Source: Lachnospiraceae bacterium
Lineage (GTDB): Bacteria; Bacillota; Clostridia; Lachnospirales; Lachnospiraceae
Direction: 5' to 3'
Assembly (NCBI GenBank): GCA_017465475.1
Contig: JAFTWC010000014.1
Span: 1-34,018 of the forward strand
Length of the DNA: 34,018 nucleotides
Below are positions 13,169 through 21,876 of this stretch, piece after piece. The position numbers were made by a program, and so were the translations under genes. The notes below the pieces were generated by a model. It saw only the letters and a list, made by a program, of their open reading frames with translations, searched no databases and was not told where the DNA came from. Each line of letters opens with the position of its first letter. Position 1 is the first letter of the stretch.

Positions 13169-15505
13169 ATGGGTAGAAATCATAACAAAGGAAAACAGGT
13201 TAAAAAACAAAGGCACATAAAGGGTCTTTTGTTATTGTGCCTGTTTTTGTTTCTTTTGAGCGGCGCTGTTTTTTTCGGTTTGAATAAGACACGTAAGGAT
13301 CTGATTTCAGAATGCGAAACTAATCTTCTTTGGGATGTACAGTTGACGGCAAAAGAGGTTTCGGAAGATATTGAGAACAAACTTGCTGCAATGGAAACCG
13401 TACAGGAACTTATCGTTCGTTCGTATGGTATTGGTCCGGATGCAATAGAGGGTCTTCAGGCATCGAAAAATCGGTATAAAATGAGCTATCTGGGACTCAT
13501 TGACAGAGATTATGTGTATTATGACAGTGAAGGTGATGTTATACCGGACAAACGCTCGGATTATATTGAGACAGCGATGAGCGGCAAAAAGTTGATTTTT
13601 CGGGCAGAAGATGATGTGACCGGAGACGGTGTGGTATTTATGGTGCCGTGTAAGGAAGAGGAAAAAGTGGTAGGCGTGTTGGTTGCAAAGGCGGGCAGAG
13701 AAGAGCTTTTAAATAAGCTGAGTGTAAAGGCTCAGGAGGGAACCGAACTGGTGGTGGATGTAGCCGGAAACGTTGTTCTGATGTCGGAAGATGTGGGAAA
13801 TTATTTGGAAGGAATGTCATGGGAGGAGTTTTCGAAAAACGGCGCTTTTTGGAAGGATAAGCCGGCCTTTGATAAAGAAATGCAGTTAGTAGGTTGTTCT
13901 GTGGCTTCCGCAACAAGGAAATCCGGAAAAGAGATTTATTTTGCGGCAGCAACCATAGAGGGATATGAGGACTTTTTTGCGGTTCGTCTTACAAGCTCAG
14001 AAGTAGTGGAAGCAGAAATCAACGGAGCTATGTTCTGGGTATATGTTATGATGGTATTTATGGCATTCTTTATGATGAGTGTTTTTGTGGCGGCATTGAT
14101 TGTATATACGAGGAACCGGAGAGCAGTGTATAATGCGGCCTATGTGGACCCGTTGACCGGGATTCCGTCTAAAACCAAACATAAAATGGATGCCCAGGAG
14201 CTGATTGATAAGCAGGAAAGAAAGTACGCATATGTCACATTTGATGTGGATAATTTTAAGTACATTAATGAGATGTTTGATTATGAATACGGTAATCAAA
14301 TATTGATACATATAGCCAAAACGTTAAAAATATTTGCAAAGCCGGGAGAGTTGTATGCTCGTGTATCGTCGGACAATTTTGCATTGCTGTTAATTGATAC
14401 AGGGACAAAACAGGAGCTGACGGACCGAATCAGAGAGCTGTTTGCTTTGATTCCGGAGTACAGAGAGCCGGAAGAAGATTTGGAGGTTTGTGCATTAAGT
14501 TTTTCCTGCGGCGTATATCAAATCGAAGGGAAGATGGATATCAATACGGTGCGTGCAAATGCAAATTTGGCTCGTACGGAAAGTAAGAAGAACGTGGTGG
14601 ATGATATTACGTTTTATGATGAAAATCTGAAAAATCGCCGCGTGGAAGAGAAAGAGTTGGAGTACGAAGCGGAAAATGCTTTGGAAAATAAAGAGTTTTT
14701 AGTGTATTTCCAGCCGAAGTATGATGTGGACAGCGAGAAAATTATCGGTGCGGAGGCATTGATACGATGGAATCATCCGATTCGCGGAATGTTATCTCCG
14801 AATCTGTTTGTTCCGTTGTTCGAAACCAACGGATTTATTATCAAGTTAGATTTATTTGTGCTGGATCAGGTATGTGTATTAATAAAATCTTGGATTGATG
14901 CGGGAATTCCGCCGATTTGCATTTCCGTAAATTTGTCCAGAATTCACTTGTACGAGAGAGATATCGTCAGCGGATTGGTGGAGGTTGTGAAAAAGCATGA
15001 TGTTCCGCCGGAGTATATTGAATTTGAATTGACAGAGTCTGCTTTTTATGATGAGACGGATAGTCTGCTCCGGGTGATGTCCGAGATAAAGGAAGCGGGA
15101 TTCCGTTTGTCCATGGATGATTTCGGTTCCGGGTATTCTTCTTTGAATCTTCTCCGACGGCTTCCGGTGGATGTTTTAAAACTGGATCGCGTTTTTTTGG
15201 AGGATTGTGATGAAGAAGACGACGGTCTTCGCGGAAAACGAATTGTAATGCATGTAATATCCATGGCAAAAGATTTGCGGATGGAAGTATTGGCAGAAGG
15301 TGTGGAAACCGCAGATCAGAAAGATTTTTTAAAGGATGCCAGGTGTGATATGATTCAGGGATATTATTATGCACGACCAATGCCGATTAAAGAGTTTGAA
15401 CTTTTGTATAAAGGTCAGAACTGTTTAAAGGGTGCCGTTCATGAGCCTGTGGTGAAAACAGAAGAACAAGATGCGACTGAGGATAGTGCTCAAAGCGAGG
15501 CATAA
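13169..15505 (+). CDS. Membrane c-di-GMP phosphodiesterase: extracellular sensor, degenerate GGDEF, intact EAL
   Basis: 778 residues. After a basic N-terminus come a transmembrane helix (about 19-39), an outside Cache-like sensor domain (40-285), a second helix (285-312), a GGDEF-type domain from VDPLTGIPSKTK (about 325) and an EAL domain (about 510-755). The GGDEF signature reads SSDNF at about 401-405, so cyclase activity should be lost. The EAL catalytic set is present: EALIRW, ISVNLS, ELTES, DDFGSGYSSL, LKLDR and AEGVET. It should therefore cleave c-di-GMP to pGpG in answer to an outside ligand, favouring motility. The start at 13169 has AGAGG eight bases upstream; an in-frame ATG at 13136 has a weaker site. 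Its last 81 bases overlap a gene on the other strand. Confidence 0.92.
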   Translation: MGRNHNKGKQVKKQRHIKGLLLLCLFLFLLSGAVFFGLNKTRKDLISECETNLLWDVQLTAKEVSEDIENKLAAMETVQELIVRSYGIGPDAIEGLQASKNRYKMSYLGLIDRDYVYYDSEGDVIPDKRSDYIETAMSGKKLIFRAEDDVTGDGVVFMVPCKEEEKVVGVLVAKAGREELLNKLSVKAQEGTELVVDVAGNVVLMSEDVGNYLEGMSWEEFSKNGAFWKDKPAFDKEMQLVGCSVASATRKSGKEIYFAAATIEGYEDFFAVRLTSSEVVEAEINGAMFWVYVMMVFMAFFMMSVFVAALIVYTRNRRAVYNAAYVDPLTGIPSKTKHKMDAQELIDKQERKYAYVTFDVDNFKYINEMFDYEYGNQILIHIAKTLKIFAKPGELYARVSSDNFALLLIDTGTKQELTDRIRELFALIPEYREPEEDLEVCALSFSCGVYQIEGKMDINTVRANANLARTESKKNVVDDITFYDENLKNRRVEEKELEYEAENALENKEFLVYFQPKYDVDSEKIIGAEALIRWNHPIRGMLSPNLFVPLFETNGFIIKLDLFVLDQVCVLIKSWIDAGIPPICISVNLSRIHLYERDIVSGLVEVVKKHDVPPEYIEFELTESAFYDETDSLLRVMSEIKEAGFRLSMDDFGSGYSSLNLLRRLPVDVLKLDRVFLEDCDEEDDGLRGKRIVMHVISMAKDLRMEVLAEGVETADQKDFLKDARCDMIQGYYYARPMPIKEFELLYKGQNCLKGAVHEPVVKTEEQDATEDSAQSEA

Positions 15506-15916
15506 GGCCAAAAAAAGGAGCGGAAGGGAAACTCCAAAAAACAAAATCGGTGTTGTCAGGGTTTTATGCCAAATAAGTAATAACAACATACAAATAAATA
15601 AAGTAATACGATATGCTGTATAGTTTGAAAGGGAATAGTGATATCGCCGGAACAGGAATGATAAGGGCCGGTCACTGTTCTCTTTTTTTGTTTCTGACGC
15701 GGAGGAACCGTTGAGAAAAGATGGCAATACTAAGCAGAACACCGCAATGCCGAAAGGGGCAAATTGCGTTTTGTTCAGTAAAACGAGAAGGATTCCGGTA
15801 CCGGATAAGAGGAAAAGCATGAGACGGCAGGTTGCGGTAACGCCCAGAAAACGGCACAGAAGCAGTAATTGACGTTTGTTATCCTTATGGTCGGTTTTGG
15901 TCTTATGAACGCTCAT
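15425..15916 (-). CDS. Small membrane protein of unknown function, overlapping the EAL gene tail to tail
   Basis: 163 residues. A charged N-terminus (1-16) is followed by about four hydrophobic helices (roughly 30-48, 53-69, 100-117 and 122-150), with a polar loop at 70-98. I do not recognise the family. It is judged real because GGAGG lies seven bases before the ATG at 15916 and a consensus promoter precedes it. The longer frame from 15976 would start inside the -35 box. Its last 81 bases lie antisense to the C-terminal tail of the phosphodiesterase gene, so the two transcripts are complementary at their 3' ends. Confidence 0.72.
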   Translation of the reverse strand: MSVHKTKTDHKDNKRQLLLLCRFLGVTATCRLMLFLLSGTGILLVLLNKTQFAPFGIAVFCLVLPSFLNGSSASETKKENSDRPLSFLFRRYHYSLSNYTAYRITLFICMLLLLIWHKTLTTPILFFGVSLPLLFLALCLALSTILSRILFFCFHHRLMNGTL

Positions 15917-15947
15917 GGTATTACCTCCGTATTCCTTATGTGAAATC

Positions 15948-15976
15948 AGTGTAGCACAGGTGCATTTTTTTGTCAA
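15948..15976 (-). promoter_or_regulatory. Strong promoter of the small membrane protein gene
   Basis: On the minus strand a perfect TTGACA (plus 15971-15976) and TACACT (plus 15948-15953) are 17 bp apart, about 25 bases before the start of the leader carrying GGAGG. Confidence 0.8.
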
Positions 15977-16063
15977 AAGAGGGGAAATGACAGTGAAGAA
16001 ATGAGGTGATTTTACCGATATAAAAAATAGTAGAAAAAAATATCATATTATTGAAAAAATGCT

Positions 16064-16092
16064 TTGAAAAATCTCCCAAATATGTATATAAT
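16064..16092 (+). promoter_or_regulatory. Promoter of the mbl-flg operon
   Basis: TTGAAA (16064-16069) and a perfect TATAAT (16087-16092) are 17 bp apart, about 45 bases before the mbl ATG. No sigma-28 flagellar promoter is evident before the rod genes, so they may be read from this housekeeping promoter. Confidence 0.78.
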
Positions 16093-16137
16093 AGATACGG
16101 AGGCTTATATGGCACTCATGAAAGGAGAAATGGGAAG

Positions 16138-17127
16138 ATGTTGAGTAGTGATATCGGTATCGATCTTGGAACCGCAAGTGTTCTTGTATATATAAAAGGC
16201 AAGGGTGTGGTATTGAAGGAGCCGTCTGTAGTAGCGTTTGACAGAGACTTAAATAAGATTAAGGCCATCGGAGAAGAGGCAAGACTGATGCTTGGTCGTA
16301 CGCCGGGGAATATTGTTGCGGTACGTCCGCTTCGTGCAGGTGTTATTTCCGATTATACCGTTACGGAAAAAATGTTGAAGTATTTCCTGCAGAAGGCAGT
16401 GGGGAAGCGTCGTTTCCGCGGCAGACGTGTCAGTGTATGTGTGCCGAGCGGTGTAACGGAAGTAGAGAAAAAGGCAGTAGAAGATGCAACCCTGCAGGCA
16501 GGCGCCAAGGAAGTTGCGATTATTGAGGAGCCGATTGCGGCAGCCATCGGTGCAGGCATTGATATTGCAAGACCGTGCGGAAATATGGTGGTGGACATCG
16601 GCGGCGGCACCACGGATATTGCGGTGATTTCATTGGGTGGTACGGTAGTAAGTACTTCCATTAAGATTGCAGGCGATGATTTCGATGAAGCCATCGTTCG
16701 TTACATGAAAAAGAAAAACAGTCTTTTAATCGGTGAAAGAACCGCGGAAGATATTAAGATTCGTATCGGTTCTGCATATCGTCGTCCGGAGTCTGTTTCC
16801 ATCGACGTAAAGGGACGTAACCTGGTTTCCGGTCTTCCGAAGACCATTTCCGTAACCTCTGAGGAAACGGAAGAAGCACTTCGCGAGACAACATCCCAGA
16901 TTGTGGAAGCGGTGCATTCCGTTCTTGAGAAGACTCCGCCGGAACTTGCAGCAGACATTGCGGAGCGCGGTATCGTGTTAACCGGTGGCGGAAGTTTATT
17001 GTACGGCTTGGAAGAGTTGATTGAAGAAAAGACCGGTATTCCGACCATGACGGCGGAAGACCCGATGACGGCAGTAGCCATCGGTACCGGAAAGTATGTA
17101 GAATTTTTAAGCGGAAAGCGTGACTAA
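16138..17127 (+). CDS. mbl: MreB-family actin-like cell-shape protein (Mbl type)
   Basis: 329 residues, the usual MreB/Mbl length. It polymerises under the membrane and guides cell-wall synthesis along the cell cylinder. Visible are the phosphate-1 motif DIGIDLGTASVLVY, EEPIAAAIGAG, the phosphate-2 motif DIGGGTTDIAVISLGG and the adenosine motif VLTGGGSLLYG. The start at 16138 is chosen because AAAGGAG lies upstream and the family begins with the DLGT motif about nine residues in; the longer in-frame form starts upstream of the promoter. Bacillus subtilis has the same order, with mbl followed by flhO and flhP, which supports the Mbl assignment over MreB proper. Confidence 0.93.
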   Translation: MLSSDIGIDLGTASVLVYIKGKGVVLKEPSVVAFDRDLNKIKAIGEEARLMLGRTPGNIVAVRPLRAGVISDYTVTEKMLKYFLQKAVGKRRFRGRRVSVCVPSGVTEVEKKAVEDATLQAGAKEVAIIEEPIAAAIGAGIDIARPCGNMVVDIGGGTTDIAVISLGGTVVSTSIKIAGDDFDEAIVRYMKKKNSLLIGERTAEDIKIRIGSAYRRPESVSIDVKGRNLVSGLPKTISVTSEETEEALRETTSQIVEAVHSVLEKTPPELAADIAERGIVLTGGGSLLYGLEELIEEKTGIPTMTAEDPMTAVAIGTGKYVEFLSGKRD

Positions 17128-17197
17128 GGACAGCACAGATGTTGTCTTGTAACCTGCATGGAGGCGAGATATAGCTTAGGCAAGAAAGGAGAAAAAA

Positions 17198-17974
17198 GTG
17201 GTTCGAGGATTATATACAGCATGGACAGGTATGGCAAACGAACAAAAGCGTCTGGATGTTATCTCGAATAACTTGGCGAACTCGGCAACAGTAGGCTACA
17301 AAAAGGAAGGTGTAACCTCTCAGTCTTTTGACGAGCAGCTGACCATTAAAATTAAAGACAGGTCCGAACCGATTACGGGAGACCGTATTATCGGAAGTAT
17401 GAGTCTTGGTGTGAAAATCGGTGAAGTGTATACGGATTACTCCGGAGGTTCCTTAAGAGAAACCGGAAATACCTTTGACCTGGCACTGGACGGCACCGGC
17501 TTTTTCGGCGTTGCGGTGACAGACAGGAACGGAGAAACCCATATGCGGTATACCCGTGCGGGAGGCTTTCATATGACCAGTGACGGTTATGTGGTGAATT
17601 CCGAAGGAAATCATTTGCAGGGAGAGTCCGGTGATGTGTTGGTACCGACGGACGCCGGTGAGATTTTAGTGGATATCGACGGTAGTATTTATGCGGACGG
17701 CGAGTATGTGGATAAGATTAATCTGTATGATTTTGAAGATTATGATTATCTGAAAAAATACGGCGATGTGATGTACGAGCCGGTGGACGGTGCGACGGAA
17801 AAGGATGCAACGGGACTGATTCGCCAAGGCTATACGGAACAGTCTAATGTAAATGTGGTAAGTGAAATGGTGAATATGATTGCGATTACCAGAGCTTATG
17901 AAGCAAATCAGAAGGTAATCCAGTCTGTAGACCAAACTTTGGAGAATTCCGCAAATACCATCGGTCGCGTATAG
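17198..17974 (+). CDS. flgF: Flagellar basal-body rod protein, FlgF/FlhO type
   Basis: 258 residues. The N-terminal rod motif LYTAWTGMANEQKRLDVISNNLANSATVGYK and the C-terminal NVVSEMVNMIAITRAYEANQKVIQSVDQTL are the paired helices shared by rod, hook and hook-basal proteins. A central variable domain (about 85-190) lies between. It is exported by the flagellar type III system and forms part of the rod. It starts at a GTG with AAAGGAG upstream. It is 20 bases from flgG. The FlgF and FlgG labels follow gene order, since the two are homologous. Confidence 0.9.
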   Translation: MVRGLYTAWTGMANEQKRLDVISNNLANSATVGYKKEGVTSQSFDEQLTIKIKDRSEPITGDRIIGSMSLGVKIGEVYTDYSGGSLRETGNTFDLALDGTGFFGVAVTDRNGETHMRYTRAGGFHMTSDGYVVNSEGNHLQGESGDVLVPTDAGEILVDIDGSIYADGEYVDKINLYDFEDYDYLKKYGDVMYEPVDGATEKDATGLIRQGYTEQSNVNVVSEMVNMIAITRAYEANQKVIQSVDQTLENSANTIGRV

Positions 17975-17994
17975 CATAAGAAAGAGGTGACGGT

Positions 17995-18957
17995 ATGTTA
18001 AGATCATTGTGGACCGGTGCATCGGGAATGATTGCACAGCAGACCAATGTAGATACAATTTCAAATAACCTTGCCAATGTAAATACCGTTGGCTATAAAA
18101 AAGAAACCGTAGAGTTCCGTTCTCTTTTGTATCAGAAGTTACAGACGGAAACAACGGATAATAACGGTGATCCGAAGCCGGTGATCGGTCAGGTGGGTTC
18201 CGGTGTGCGTACAGGAGCGATTACCTCCAGATTTACCCAGGGAAATATGACGGCTACGGAAAATCCCTTTGATTTGGCTTTAGATGGAGAAGGGTTCTTT
18301 GCATTACAGACACCGAGCGGAGAGACCGCTTATACCCGCAACGGGTCTTTGGTGTTTGCTATTGCTTCCGACGGTCTGGCACTTACCAATTCCGAGGGGT
18401 ATCCGCTTTTGGATAAGAACGGTTCTCCTATTGTACTTCCTGCGACTACAGATGTTTCCAAATTATCTGTAGATGTGGACGGTCGCATTATCGAAGAAAT
18501 TCAGGTGCCGATAAAGGAGCCGGAGAAAGTCGAAGGCGAAGAAAATGTTGATGATGAAGAAAATGTTGATGGTGAAGAAAACGTCGAAGACGAAGAGAAC
18601 GTAGAAGGGGAAGAAAACGTCGAGGGCGAAGAAAAGAAGGAAGAAATTAAGTACAAAACCGAACATGTGACGGTTGCACAGCTTGGAATTGTACAGTTTA
18701 ATAATCCGTCCGGCCTTGAGAAAGTTTCCGGAAGTCTGTATCAGGTAACTGCAGCATCCGGTGAACCTCGTATGGAGTTGGAAGATACGGCGTTAAAGCG
18801 TAGTGCGGTGCGTTCCGGTTACTTGGAAGCATCCAATGTACAGACAGTGGACGAGATTGTAAATTTGATTGTTGCACAGCGTGCCTACGAAATGAATTCC
18901 AAAGTAATTACGGCATCGGACCAGATGTTGCAGCAGGCGAATAACTTGAGAGGCTAG
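17995..18957 (+). CDS. flgG: Flagellar basal-body rod protein FlgG/FlhP type with an acidic repeat insertion
   Basis: 320 residues, longer than the usual 260 or so. The N-terminal rod motif (LWTGASGMIAQQTNVDTISNNLANVNTVGYK), the central NPFDLALDGEGFFALQTPSGE block and the C-terminal NVQTVDEIVNLIVAQRAYEMNSKVI are typical of distal rod proteins. Between about residues 177 and 220 lies an acidic insert of hexapeptide repeats (E-N-V-D/E-D/G-E) that accounts for the extra length. It probably projects from the rod surface domain (inference). GAGGTG precedes the ATG. Confidence 0.92.
   Translation: MLRSLWTGASGMIAQQTNVDTISNNLANVNTVGYKKETVEFRSLLYQKLQTETTDNNGDPKPVIGQVGSGVRTGAITSRFTQGNMTATENPFDLALDGEGFFALQTPSGETAYTRNGSLVFAIASDGLALTNSEGYPLLDKNGSPIVLPATTDVSKLSVDVDGRIIEEIQVPIKEPEKVEGEENVDDEENVDGEENVEDEENVEGEENVEGEEKKEEIKYKTEHVTVAQLGIVQFNNPSGLEKVSGSLYQVTAASGEPRMELEDTALKRSAVRSGYLEASNVQTVDEIVNLIVAQRAYEMNSKVITASDQMLQQANNLRG
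18529..18645 (+). repeat. Acidic hexapeptide repeats within flgG
   Basis: Five in-frame 18-bp units (18541-18630) encode ENVDDE, ENVDGE, ENVEDE, ENVEGE and ENVEGE, preceded by VEGE and followed by EKKEE. Codons differ between units (AAT/AAC, GTT/GTC/GTA), so the repeat is older than a fresh slippage event and is kept at the protein level. Confidence 0.9.
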
Positions 18958-19012
18958 TGAATCAATCGGATAAATGGATAAGACGATAACAGTCTTTTGA
19001 CAGGAGGCAGTT

Positions 19013-19441
19013 ATGAGTATCGGATTAAGCAGTGAGCTTTTGTATTCCCAAATGCAGAAGAGCAAAAATGATACTAAAGCGATAGGCTTGCAGAATAAGC
19101 TTTCCGGGATAAACGGAGAATCTGCTACAGACGAGGAAATCATGGAAGTCTGTAAGGAGTTTGAGGCGTATCTTGTGGAAAAAGTGTTTGACCAAATGAA
19201 AGATGCACTTACGGATAGCGAAGAAGAAGAGGGAGATTATCTTACTTATTTCGGGGATATGTTGTATCAGGAGTATGCAAAGCAGATTGCGGAAAACGGT
19301 GAGTTGGGCTTGGCACAGCAATTGTACGAGTCCATGAAACGGAATACCGTGACGCCGATACAGGAAGCTTTACAAAATGTGACGGAAGCAGCAGAGGCAG
19401 TTGCAGGTGCTGCTGAACCGGAAAAAGAGAGCAACAAATAA
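19013..19441 (+). CDS. flgJ: Rod-binding protein (FlgJ N-terminal-domain type)
   Basis: 142 residues. The segment EIMEVCKEFEAYLVEKVFDQMKDAL, then FGDMLYQEYAKQIAENGELGLAQQLYESM matches the rod-binding domain that caps the growing flagellar rod. The muramidase domain of proteobacterial FlgJ is absent, as is usual in Firmicutes. CAGGAGG lies six bases before the ATG. It is the last gene of the mbl-flgF-flgG operon and is followed by a strong terminator. Confidence 0.87.
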   Translation: MSIGLSSELLYSQMQKSKNDTKAIGLQNKLSGINGESATDEEIMEVCKEFEAYLVEKVFDQMKDALTDSEEEEGDYLTYFGDMLYQEYAKQIAENGELGLAQQLYESMKRNTVTPIQEALQNVTEAAEAVAGAAEPEKESNK

Positions 19442-19453
19442 GATGGGTATTAC

Positions 19454-19487
19454 GGGCGTTACGGGCAAAAGCCTGTAACGCCCTTTT
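19454..19487 (+). terminator. Strong intrinsic terminator of the mbl-flg operon
   Basis: GGGCGTTACGGGC (19454-19466) pairs with GCCTGTAACGCCC (19471-19483) around an AAAA loop, with one G.T pair, and is followed by TTTT. Confidence 0.92.
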
Positions 19488-19550
19488 GCGTGAAGGCAAA
19501 GTGAGCATTGAATGATGCTACAAGTAAAAAGTAAGCAGTAAGGAGCCGGA

Positions 19551-21776
19551 ATGGAAAAGGAAAGTTTAAAAGGCTATGTGACACATATCAAGTATCGGAA
19601 TGAGAAGAACGGATACACCATATTGGAATTGGAAACCGACGAAGACGACGTGGTCTGTGTCGGCAGTTTTTCTGCAATCAGTGAAGGGGATTGTCTTTCC
19701 GTGAACGGTTCCTATACAGTACATAATGTTTACGGGGAACAGTTTCTTGTGGAAACTTATGAGATTCATGAGCCGGAGAATGCTGTAGCAATGGAACGCT
19801 ACTTGGCATCCGGTGCCATAAAAGGGGTAGGAGCAAAACTGGCAGCCAGAATCGTTCGCCGGTTTAAGGAGGATACCTTTCGCGTTATGGAGGAAGAACC
19901 GGAGCGCCTTTCTGAGGTATCCGGTATCAGTGAAAAATCAGCCCATGCCATTTATGAGCAGTTTGTGGAAAAGAGAGAGATGCGTCATGCCATGTTGTTT
20001 TTACAGCAATACGGCATATCCAATGCGTTGGCGGTGAAAATTTATGAGCGGTACAAAGGGCAGATGGAACAGGTTTTGGCACAGAATCCTTACCGTTTGG
20101 CGGAAGACATTGATGGTGTCGGTTTCCGAATTGCAGATGAAATAGCGACAAAAGTGGGACTTCGCAGTGATTCGGAGTACAGGGTCCGGGCTGCTATATT
20201 TTATGTTTTGACCCAGGCGGGAAGCAACGGCCATGTGTACTTGCCGGAAGAAGAATTGCTGGAAGGAACCTGTGAACTTTTGGAATTGGGAAGAGAAACA
20301 GTAAAACGGCAAATTGAATTTTTACAGATTGAAAAAAAGATTATTGTAAAGGAAACGGAAGGAGACCGTTTGATTTACGGAACGGTTGCATATTATACAG
20401 AGCTTAACACTGCCCGTATGTTACTGGATTTGAATGTGAGTTATGATTTACCTGATTCGGTGTTGGAAACAAAGCTGGTATCTTTGGAACGTGAAGAAGA
20501 AATTGAACTGGATGAACTTCAGAGAAAAGCGGTATTAGAGACGGCGAAGCACGGCGTGTTTATTCTGACGGGTGGTCCCGGAACCGGAAAGACAACAACC
20601 ATACGTACCATGTTACAATATTTTGAAAAGGAAGGACTGGATATTTTGCTTGCGGCACCTACCGGTCGCGCTGCAAAGCGTATGACGGAGACTACGGGCA
20701 GGGAGGCAAGGACGATACATCGCTTATTGGAATTAAAGGTTTCGGAAGCTACGGGGAACCGGATGCAATTTGAAAGAAACGAAGAAAATCCGTTGGAATG
20801 TGATTTGATTATTATTGACGAGATGTCGATGGTGGATATTTATCTGATGCACGCGCTGTTAAAGGCAATTTCCATCGGAACCAGATTGGTGTTGGTGGGG
20901 GATGTGAATCAGTTGCCGTCGGTGGGACCGGGAAATGTGTTACGGGATATTATTACGTCCGGATGTTTTTCGGTGGTAACCTTAGATAAAATTTTCAGAC
21001 AGGCTCAAGAAAGCGACATTATTACCAATGCCCACAAGATTCATGGGGGAGAGGAAATCAGACTGGACAATAAGAGTACAGACTTTTTCTTTTTACAGAG
21101 GGAAGATATAACGGTGATACAACAGTCCATTTTGTATCTTGTAAAGGAGAAACTTTCCCGACATTTGAAGGTAAAACCACAAGAAATACAAGTGTTAACT
21201 CCTATGCGAAAAGGAGAACTGGGCGTGGAACGACTGAATGAGTTGCTACAGGCCCATGTAAATCCGCCGGACGCGTCTAAAAAGGAGAAAGAACACAGTA
21301 AAGGTGTTTTTCGTGAAGGCGATAAAGTAATGCAAATAAAAAACAATTACCAAATGGAATGGGAAATTCGCAGTCGATACGGAATTCCGACGGAATCGGG
21401 AAGCGGTGTGTTTAACGGAGACTGCGGAACCATTACGGAGATAAATTTCTTTTCAGAGAGAGTGAGTGTCATGTTTGATGAAGGAAAGGTTGCGGAGTAT
21501 CCGTTTGCACAGCTGGATGAGTTGGAATTGGCCTATGCAGCCACTATTCATAAATCCCAGGGAAGTGAGTATCCGGCGGTGGTGTTACCGCTCTTAACGG
21601 GACCTCGACTTTTGATGAATCGTAATCTCCTCTATACTGCAGTGACCAGAGCAAAACAATGTGTTACCATAGTGGGAAGTGCAGCTACGGTAAATGCTAT
21701 GATAGACAATACGGATGAAATGAAACGATATTCCGGTTTGTGGAGTCGCCTTGATGAGATGGCAGAAGGAAAATAA
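19551..21776 (+). CDS. recD2: ATP-dependent RecD2-like DNA helicase
   Basis: 741 residues, the RecD2 length. The N-terminal OB-like part (KGYVTHIKYRNEKNGYTILELE) and helix-hairpin-helix repeats (about 85-190) are typical of RecD2 and absent from RecBCD RecD. The superfamily 1B helicase motifs follow: Walker A GGPGTGKTT (about 341-349), IIDEMSMVD (Walker B), GDVNQLPSVGPGNVL and the late motif YAATIHKSQGSEYPAV, VTRAK. It unwinds DNA 5' to 3' and helps with repair and replication-fork integrity. AAGGAG precedes the ATG. Confidence 0.95.
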   Translation: MEKESLKGYVTHIKYRNEKNGYTILELETDEDDVVCVGSFSAISEGDCLSVNGSYTVHNVYGEQFLVETYEIHEPENAVAMERYLASGAIKGVGAKLAARIVRRFKEDTFRVMEEEPERLSEVSGISEKSAHAIYEQFVEKREMRHAMLFLQQYGISNALAVKIYERYKGQMEQVLAQNPYRLAEDIDGVGFRIADEIATKVGLRSDSEYRVRAAIFYVLTQAGSNGHVYLPEEELLEGTCELLELGRETVKRQIEFLQIEKKIIVKETEGDRLIYGTVAYYTELNTARMLLDLNVSYDLPDSVLETKLVSLEREEEIELDELQRKAVLETAKHGVFILTGGPGTGKTTTIRTMLQYFEKEGLDILLAAPTGRAAKRMTETTGREARTIHRLLELKVSEATGNRMQFERNEENPLECDLIIIDEMSMVDIYLMHALLKAISIGTRLVLVGDVNQLPSVGPGNVLRDIITSGCFSVVTLDKIFRQAQESDIITNAHKIHGGEEIRLDNKSTDFFFLQREDITVIQQSILYLVKEKLSRHLKVKPQEIQVLTPMRKGELGVERLNELLQAHVNPPDASKKEKEHSKGVFREGDKVMQIKNNYQMEWEIRSRYGIPTESGSGVFNGDCGTITEINFFSERVSVMFDEGKVAEYPFAQLDELELAYAATIHKSQGSEYPAVVLPLLTGPRLLMNRNLLYTAVTRAKQCVTIVGSAATVNAMIDNTDEMKRYSGLWSRLDEMAEGK

Positions 21777-21795
21777 GAAATCTTTCTGAAAACTC

Positions 21796-21824
21796 TTGTA
21801 TTTAGTAGTGAAATATTGTAAAAT
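21796..21824 (+). promoter_or_regulatory. Promoter of comFC-yvyF
   Basis: TTGTAT (21796-21801) and TAAAAT (21819-21824) are 17 bp apart, about 50 bases before the TTG start of comFC. Confidence 0.6.
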
Positions 21825-21876
21825 AAACAAAAGGCGATAAGGGGGTTAGGTTTTACTGATAAGAAAAGGGAGTAAC

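Noticed and set aside
17128-17197. Sigma-28 flagellar promoter before flgF
   Set aside because: No TAAA-N15-GCCGATAA-like sequence is present; the genes are probably read from the mbl promoter.
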